From positions 248,001 to 312,000 of the forward strand of contig NZ_LFNF01000003.1 in NCBI RefSeq assembly GCF_001045445.1: 64,000 nt of DNA. The letters are read 5' to 3'. Under the pieces are notes generated by a model. The model had not been told where the DNA came from. It worked only from the letters and a program-made list of their open reading frames with translations, and did not search any database. Shown piece after piece: positions 59,541 through 64,000 of this stretch. A program made the position numbers and the translations under genes. Position 1 is the stretch's first letter. Each line of letters opens with the position of its first letter. The stretch comes from Chryseobacterium sp. BLS98. Its GTDB lineage: Bacteria > Bacteroidota > Bacteroidia > Flavobacteriales > Weeksellaceae.

Positions 59541-60359
59541 ATGAAAAACTTTATTACTGGTGTATTTACACTAATGGCCATGAGTTTCAGCTTCGCACAA
59601 TCAAATATTGATGTTACTGCCCAGATCGGAAACTTGAATACCGCTACTGTTAGTCAGACAGGGCTTTTGAATATTAACAGCCTTACACAGGATGGAAACC
59701 GTAATACGGCGGATATTGACCAGATAGGAGCTCTGAACGTGAATACTGCTGAAAGTATCGGTAACAGAAACTCAATCGACGTAGATCAAACAGGTCTTGC
59801 CAATACCAACGATGTAAGCCAAACAGGAAACAGAAACTTTGCAGTAACCTGGCAGCTTGGTGCATTCAACTCTACAGAACAGACTCAGATCGGAAGAAGA
59901 AATGAAGCCTCTTCTACCCAATTGGGCTTAGGAAACGCAGTGGTACAATATCAGGACGGAAGAAGAAATGATGCTTCAGCAATTCAGGTGGGTATCGGAA
60001 ATGATGCTTACCAGATCCAGCTTGGAAGAAGAAATGATGCAAGTGGCCTTCAGGTAGGTAATGCTAACCTTTTAGTACAATACCAGGACGGAAATGATAA
60101 CAGTGCCACAAACGATCAGGTAGGTAACAATAATATTGCTGCTGCAGTTCAGGTTGGGGATGATAACACATCCATGGGAGTACAGGTTGGAAACAGCAAC
60201 CAATTATATCAACTACAGTTAGGGGATTCCAATACAGCAATCGATGTTCAGATGGGTAACAATAACTTTACCTGGGTAGCCCAAAGCGGAGATTCCCACA
60301 TCCACGTAGGAACTCAGATGGGTAACGGAAACTCAATGGTTATTAACCAATCCAATTAA
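59541..60359 (+). CDS. csgA: major curlin subunit with 22 regular repeat units
   Basis: 272 residues. A signal peptide (MKNFITGVFTLMAMSFSFAQ) is followed by residues 28-269 made of exactly 22 units of 11 residues (pattern QxGxxNxxxxx) without any insertion; Gly at position 3 is present in all 22, and Gln and Asn at positions 1 and 6 in 21 each. This is the curlin half-repeat; E. coli CsgA has five 22-residue repeats. It should fold into a beta-solenoid of 11 turns and polymerise as extracellular amyloid. Odd units carry Arg at turn positions 4-5 in the first half and Asp in the second. It is followed by a terminator-like stem, giving more transcript of this gene than of the rest. Confidence 0.95.
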   Translation: MKNFITGVFTLMAMSFSFAQSNIDVTAQIGNLNTATVSQTGLLNINSLTQDGNRNTADIDQIGALNVNTAESIGNRNSIDVDQTGLANTNDVSQTGNRNFAVTWQLGAFNSTEQTQIGRRNEASSTQLGLGNAVVQYQDGRRNDASAIQVGIGNDAYQIQLGRRNDASGLQVGNANLLVQYQDGNDNSATNDQVGNNNIAAAVQVGDDNTSMGVQVGNSNQLYQLQLGDSNTAIDVQMGNNNFTWVAQSGDSHIHVGTQMGNGNSMVINQSN

Positions 60360-60380
60360 TAATGTACTGTAATTCAGAAT

Positions 60381-60409
60381 AAAAGGAGAGGCTGAGGCTT
60401 TCTCCTTTT
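60381..60409 (+). terminator. terminator or attenuator after the major curlin gene
   Basis: A 9-base stem AAAAGGAGA/TCTCCTTTT with an 11-base loop and a T run (60401-60411). It would release most transcripts after the major curlin gene, leaving read-through for the minor genes. Confidence 0.7.
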
Positions 60410-60427
60410 TTAAGCTTTTCATGATGA

Positions 60428-60473
60428 ACATACCCAGAAACCATGATTTTACATCTGTACCTGCTGGGTGTGT
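60428..60473 (+). terminator. second hairpin in the intergenic leader
   Basis: ACATACCCAG and CTGGGTGTGT pair over 10 bases (one G-T pair) with 26 bases between, followed by TTTTT. It may be a second terminator or an mRNA-stability element ahead of the minor curlin gene. Confidence 0.45.
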
Positions 60474-60518
60474 TTTTCTCAATCCTCTATTCATGTACCT
60501 TTATTAAAAATTAATACC

Positions 60519-60920
60519 ATGTTTAAACCGGGATGGGGTGCCTTTACACTTTTTGCAGTGCTGTGCGTAAATGCACAACAGCTGGATTGGGACAAGGTCA
60601 ACAGCAATACGGTTCTTGATCTTATGGCAAAACAGCAGACGGAGCAGCAGGGACTTTATGGCTCCAGCGTTCTCCAGACAGGAGATTACAATAATGCAGA
60701 ACTTTTTCTTAATCCTAAAACCAATATTGCCGTACAGCAATTGGGAGACTTCAATACACTTTATTTTATCAATTCTTTTACAGATAAAGAAACCCAAACA
60801 GCCGTTACTGCCCAGGGAAATAACAATATTATTGATATTACCGGGAGCAACAGCGTCTCAGACGGAATGCAGATCAATGTAAAAGGGGATAACAAAACCA
60901 TTTTCATGAGAAATTATTAA
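60519..60920 (+). CDS. small curlin-like protein (candidate nucleator)
   Basis: 133 residues from the ATG at 60519, where the exported N-terminus MFKPGWGAFTLFAVLCVNAQ begins. Residues 55-130 contain three to four looser curlin units (VLQTGDYNNAELFL, VQQLGDFNTLYFI, TAQGNNNIIDI, VKGDNKTIFM). The repeats are less regular and further apart than in the major subunit, as in CsgB. The basic C-terminal end (FMRNY) is also CsgB-like. It is the first gene after the terminator and leads into the secretion genes. Nucleator role is inferred. Confidence 0.8.
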   Translation: MFKPGWGAFTLFAVLCVNAQQLDWDKVNSNTVLDLMAKQQTEQQGLYGSSVLQTGDYNNAELFLNPKTNIAVQQLGDFNTLYFINSFTDKETQTAVTAQGNNNIIDITGSNSVSDGMQINVKGDNKTIFMRNY

Positions 60921-60930
60921 AACACAAGTG

Positions 60931-61662
60931 ATGAAACTTTTATATTCCTTAAATCTGTGTACTTTACTTATCTTCCTGTCCGCTACAGTGAATGGGCAGG
61001 AAGATAAAAAAGTAAATGCAAAGATTGAGAAGAGTATTCTTGAAAACCAGATCAGGCTTAAAGCAGTTGTTACCAATAATACATCAGTCTATAAAGAGCT
61101 GAATTACCTGTTGGTTTCCATTAAAAAAGGAAATGCAGGAAACCTTTCCAATAATCAGCAGAGCGGGAAGTTTTCTATTAATCCCAATGAAGTAAAAGTT
61201 TTATCCGAGATCAGTGTTAATCTTGAACAGAAAGATGCCCTGAAAGCTTTTCTCTATATAAAAGATGAAGAAACCCAGAAGCTTGTTGCGAAAGACAGTC
61301 TTGAAATTAATACTGACCTGTTCAGAAAAAAAACGGCCAAAGTAGAAGAAGATGCCGTCTTTGAACTGAAAGGACTTACTATTGATGAGACCAAAACCAA
61401 GGTTGGAAAAGACTTTTATGACCTTTTTTATATTGAATACAGCCAGATTCCCGACAAAAGCAACGGCGCGGTTACCATTTCTGAACTTCCACTTCGCGGT
61501 ACCAGCGGGCAGATCAATATCCAGATTGATGATAAAGTGATTTACAGCTTTATGACCAACCCAAACGAAGATTACCTGAAAGAACAGCTGGCAGCCAGCC
61601 TGAAATATATCAAAGAATTTAATGCCAAGAAAAACCTTATTAAAAATGAATTTATCTACTAA
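60931..61662 (+). CDS. csgE: CsgH-like domain fused to CsgE
   Basis: 243 residues from the ATG at 60931. A signal peptide (1-23) is followed by an N-terminal domain (about 30-125: LENQIRLKAVVTNNTSVYKELN, then VLSEISVNLEQKDALKAFLYI) with the immunoglobulin-like strand pattern of CsgH, an inhibitor of premature curlin assembly. The C-terminal domain (about 140-243) matches CsgE: GLTIDETKTKVGKDFYDLFY and NIQIDDKVIYSFMTNPN. CsgE guides subunits to the CsgG channel. In proteobacteria these are separate proteins. Spacing and order support a chaperone function in the periplasm. The CsgH part is the weaker assignment. Confidence 0.8.
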   Translation: MKLLYSLNLCTLLIFLSATVNGQEDKKVNAKIEKSILENQIRLKAVVTNNTSVYKELNYLLVSIKKGNAGNLSNNQQSGKFSINPNEVKVLSEISVNLEQKDALKAFLYIKDEETQKLVAKDSLEINTDLFRKKTAKVEEDAVFELKGLTIDETKTKVGKDFYDLFYIEYSQIPDKSNGAVTISELPLRGTSGQINIQIDDKVIYSFMTNPNEDYLKEQLAASLKYIKEFNAKKNLIKNEFIY

Positions 61663-61673
61663 AAACGTCCGCC

Positions 61674-62084
61674 ATGAAAACTTGTATCATTATTTTAACC
61701 TTTATTGCGGGTATTTTCTCCGGAAAATCTCAGCAGCTCGTTTATAAGCCCGTCAACCCGGCATTTGGAGGTGATACCTTTAATTACCAGTGGCTTTTAA
61801 GTTCGGCAAATGCCCAGAATCAGTTCGATGAAAAAAATGATTTCAGCAGTTTGCTTGATAATGTTAATTCTCTGGACAGTTTCAGCCAGAGTCTGAACAG
61901 GCAGATACTGAGTGAACTTTCCAGGAAATTGTTTGAGGATCAGTTCGGGGAGGGCAGCATAAAGCCCGGAAATTATCTTTTCGGATCACTTTACCTGCAG
62001 ATCACTACTACAGCCCAGGGACTTTTGATCAATATTTTGGATACCAGCACAGGTGATCAGTCCGAGATCGTCATTCCAAAATAA
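61674..62084 (+). CDS. csgF: curli assembly factor CsgF
   Basis: 136 residues with a signal peptide (about 1-19). The mature N-terminus LVYKPVNPAFGGDTFNYQWLL, followed by SANAQNQF, corresponds to the E. coli CsgF segment [20 protein letters not shown], which inserts into the CsgG channel mouth. The C-terminus (LFGSLYLQITTTAQGLLINI, then DTSTGDQSEIVIPK) matches the CsgF nucleator-positioning part. It couples the pore to the surface-attached nucleator. It lies 12 bases after csgE and 26 bases before csgG. Confidence 0.92.
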   Translation: MKTCIIILTFIAGIFSGKSQQLVYKPVNPAFGGDTFNYQWLLSSANAQNQFDEKNDFSSLLDNVNSLDSFSQSLNRQILSELSRKLFEDQFGEGSIKPGNYLFGSLYLQITTTAQGLLINILDTSTGDQSEIVIPK

Positions 62085-62110
62085 AAAATAACTAAAAAAC
62101 CAAACTTACC

Positions 62111-63475
62111 ATGAGAACTTACACTTACACCAGAATTTTTTTCTGTACGTTCCTGCTGTGCTTAATGCAGGGCTGCAGTTCGATCCTGGGTCTTCCTTCC
62201 GACCCGGAAAGATCCACTATGGGAGAGCTTACACCTTCCACTGCGGAACTGAGGGATCTTCCTCTTCCCAATGAAAAAATCGTCATAGGCGTCTACAAAT
62301 TCAGGGACCAGACCGGCCAGTATAAACCGTCAGAAAACGGGAACAACTGGAGTACGGCGGTGCCTCAGGGAACTACAACCATACTGATTAAAGCGCTGGA
62401 AGACAGCCGGTGGTTTATTCCTATTGAAAGAGAGAATATTGCCAATCTTTTAAACGAAAGACAGATTATCCGGTCCACAAGGCAGGAATATATGAAAGAT
62501 GCCGATAAAAACAGCCAGTCTCTTCCCCCTCTTCTCTATGCCGGAATTCTTCTGGAGGGTGGTGTGATCTCTTATGACAGCAATACTATGACCGGAGGAC
62601 TAGGAGCAAGATATTTCGGCATAGGAGCTTCCACGCAGTACCGCCAGGACAGGATCACCATTTATCTTCGTGCCGTTTCTACTCTTAACGGTGAAATTCT
62701 TAAAACGGTTTACACTTCAAAAACAATTCTTTCTACCAGCGTGAACGGCAGCTTTTTCAGATATATCGATACGGAAAGACTGCTGGAAGCGGAGGTGGGA
62801 CTTACCCAAAACGAACCTGTACAGCTTGCAGTAACCGAAGCGATAGAGAAAGCTGTAAGATCCCTGATTATTGAAGGGACCAGAGATAAAATATGGGGTA
62901 AAGCATCAGAAAACTTAACCGGATACCAGGCCCTCATTAATGATTACAACAAAGAGCAGGAGGCGAATGTTGGCAGGACGGTTGGTAATAAGTTTCCGGA
63001 AAATTACAGGCAGAAAATGTCTGTTTTCGCTAGTGTGGAAGCTCAGAAAATCAAGGATGATTATGTAAATGCTAAAATGAATGTCGGTGGAAAAGTGGGA
63101 GTGAAGTATTTTATAAGTCCCAATTTCAATGTTGAAGCCAGCGGCAGTTATTTCACTTTAGAGAACGAAAATATTATTAAAAGAAATTACCTTGTTCCCG
63201 AGCTTAATCTTGAATTCCTCCTGTTTCCAAAATACAGACTCAGCCCATATATCTATGGAGGAGCGGGGGCAATGTTTTCAAAATATAAACCTCAGTACAA
63301 ATGCCAGGTTGGCGGAGGACTGGAATTTATGATCGGAAATAATACCGCAATCCGGGCATCTTCTCAATATGATATCGGTTTTAAAGATGACTGGGAAGGG
63401 ATGGTGAACGGAAAAAGAAAGGATCAGGCACTCCGGTTTGCCATTGGAATCAATTTTTACCTTGGAAACAAATAA
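62111..63475 (+). CDS. csgG: curli secretion channel CsgG with C-terminal barrel-like extension
   Basis: 454 residues versus about 277 in E. coli. The lipobox is LMQGC (Cys22). Residues 40-275 are CsgG: KIVIGVYKFRDQTGQYKP, WFIPIERENIANLLNERQII and YAGILLEGGVISYDS, with the transmembrane-hairpin region near 190-240. After about residue 290 an additional domain begins (MNVGGKVGVKYFISPNFNVEAS and then SPYIYGGAGAMFSKY, ending in FAIGINFYLG), with alternating strands and an aromatic end as in OmpA-type outer-membrane barrels. The lipoprotein forms the nonameric export pore for curlin. The extension's role is unknown. Confidence 0.92.
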   Translation: MRTYTYTRIFFCTFLLCLMQGCSSILGLPSDPERSTMGELTPSTAELRDLPLPNEKIVIGVYKFRDQTGQYKPSENGNNWSTAVPQGTTTILIKALEDSRWFIPIERENIANLLNERQIIRSTRQEYMKDADKNSQSLPPLLYAGILLEGGVISYDSNTMTGGLGARYFGIGASTQYRQDRITIYLRAVSTLNGEILKTVYTSKTILSTSVNGSFFRYIDTERLLEAEVGLTQNEPVQLAVTEAIEKAVRSLIIEGTRDKIWGKASENLTGYQALINDYNKEQEANVGRTVGNKFPENYRQKMSVFASVEAQKIKDDYVNAKMNVGGKVGVKYFISPNFNVEASGSYFTLENENIIKRNYLVPELNLEFLLFPKYRLSPYIYGGAGAMFSKYKPQYKCQVGGGLEFMIGNNTAIRASSQYDIGFKDDWEGMVNGKRKDQALRFAIGINFYLGNK

Positions 63476-63486
63476 AAACATGAACT

Positions 63487-64000
63487 ATGAAAACTTTAAT
63501 CAAAATACTCACCATATTCATCCTTGCCTTTTGTCTGTTTTCATGTAATGAAGATCTGATAGAACAGGCTCAGACAGGCTCATTGAAAGGAAAAGTTGTA
63601 AAAAGAGGTACCAATGTGCCTATTCCTAATGTGAAAATTTTTACGGCACCTACTACACAGACGGTTTTCAGCGGAACGGACGGTACATTTGAAATTGCCG
63701 CAATGCCAATAGGAAATTATTCTGTGAAGGCCGAACTCTCCGGCTATCTCACCAATTTTCAGGGTGTCAATATACAGAATCAAAACCAGGTTGTCACCGT
63801 GGTTTTTGAAATGGACGATGATGAATCGCTCAATTCTCCCCCTTCTGCACCGCAGCTGCTAAGTCCGGTAGACAATGCGGTGAATCAGCCTTTAAACGTT
63901 GAGCTGACATGGACCGCTACGGATCCTGATACGGCTGATGTTTTAAGATATAGTTTAACAATTAAAAATAACCTTGATACGAATGTGATTCAGGTTAATG
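63487..64000 (+). CDS. lipoprotein with carboxypeptidase regulatory-like and Ig-like domains (3' part missing)
   Basis: 171 residues are visible before the window ends. Lipobox LFSC (Cys20), then a carboxypeptidase regulatory-like beta domain (about 30-112: GSLKGKVVKRGTNVPIPNVK, then GTDGTFEIAAMPIGNYSVKAE), an acidic linker (DDDES) and the start of an Ig/fibronectin-type domain (PSAPQLLSPVDNAVNQPLNV). It begins 12 bases after csgG, so it is in the curli operon. It could anchor or organise the fibres at the cell surface; this is inferred from position and architecture. Confidence 0.85.
   Translation, partial: MKTLIKILTIFILAFCLFSCNEDLIEQAQTGSLKGKVVKRGTNVPIPNVKIFTAPTTQTVFSGTDGTFEIAAMPIGNYSVKAELSGYLTNFQGVNIQNQNQVVTVVFEMDDDESLNSPPSAPQLLSPVDNAVNQPLNVELTWTATDPDTADVLRYSLTIKNNLDTNVIQVN

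Noticed and set aside
59621..60347. 33-base periodicity that could look like a CRISPR-type or tandem DNA repeat
   Set aside because: It encodes the 11-residue curlin unit in frame; the DNA itself varies at wobble positions and there are no identical repeats with unique spacers.
1..64000. tRNA or rRNA genes, CRISPR arrays, integrases or complete insertion sequences
   Set aside because: I read the intergenic regions on both strands and saw no TpsiC-loop-like words in a cloverleaf setting, no regular spaced repeats, and no transposase or integrase motif.

Overview
The window looks like chromosome of a flavobacterium of the Chryseobacterium/Weeksellaceae type (class Flavobacteriia). The evidence is AT-rich DNA, no visible Shine-Dalgarno sequences, repeated Bacteroidota-type promoters (TTG, about 19 bases, TAnnTTTG), a secreted M4 protease with a type IX secretion tail, TonB-dependent receptors, a lipid-linked surface proteome, and a curli operon of Bacteroidota layout. 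No rRNA, tRNA, CRISPR array, prophage or complete insertion sequence was seen.

Layout. 1-8.1 kb: the end of a DUF3108 gene, a ferredoxin reductase/ferredoxin pair, a secreted prolyl oligopeptidase, a LOG-family enzyme overlapping a glycolipid-binding-family gene, dipeptidase pepD, a lipoprotein and a LURP-one-like protein. 8.3-16.4 kb: recR with a glycosyltransferase, secG, a catalytic/non-catalytic pair of M16 peptidases, and a UvrD/PcrA helicase. 16.8-26.3 kb: a TonB receptor, cstA, hydrolases, a HipA-like kinase/DUF3037 pair, a lipoprotein and a flavin reductase. 26.3-33.5 kb: a GxxExxY gene boxed by perfect inverted repeats, then tyrosine catabolism (fahA, hppD, hmgA) with a CoA-transferase. 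33.5-38.2 kb: a TonB receptor translationally coupled to a thioredoxin-like protein, then a cupin/oxidoreductase pair divergent from an HxlR regulator. 38.2-43.7 kb: a proVWX osmoprotectant importer behind a long structured leader, then DUF1304, Crp/Fnr, DoxX and AhpD-like genes. 43.9-55.9 kb: the M4 protease, a secreted cyclase, a five-gene quinone/electrophile-stress operon (mdaB-like to aldo/keto reductase), a phosphoesterase, a LysR regulator, two acetyltransferases, an aldo/keto reductase and a nitronate monooxygenase. 55.9-59.2 kb: a nudix-plsC-lipoprotein-mpl operon.

59.2-64 kb is the most distinctive part: a complete curli-type amyloid operon. It encodes a major curlin made of 22 gapless 11-residue units, a small curlin-like (nucleator-like) protein, a CsgH-like/CsgE fusion, CsgF, CsgG with an extra C-terminal barrel-like domain, and a surface lipoprotein cut by the window edge. 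The curlin carries a stacked arginine stripe in its first half that switches to aspartate in its second half on the same edge. This, the fusion proteins and the inverted-repeat GxxExxY cassette (with a gene-less relative at 48.2 kb) are the observations most worth following up.

Limits: family names come from reading motifs by eye without database searches. Promoter, operator and terminator calls are pattern matches.
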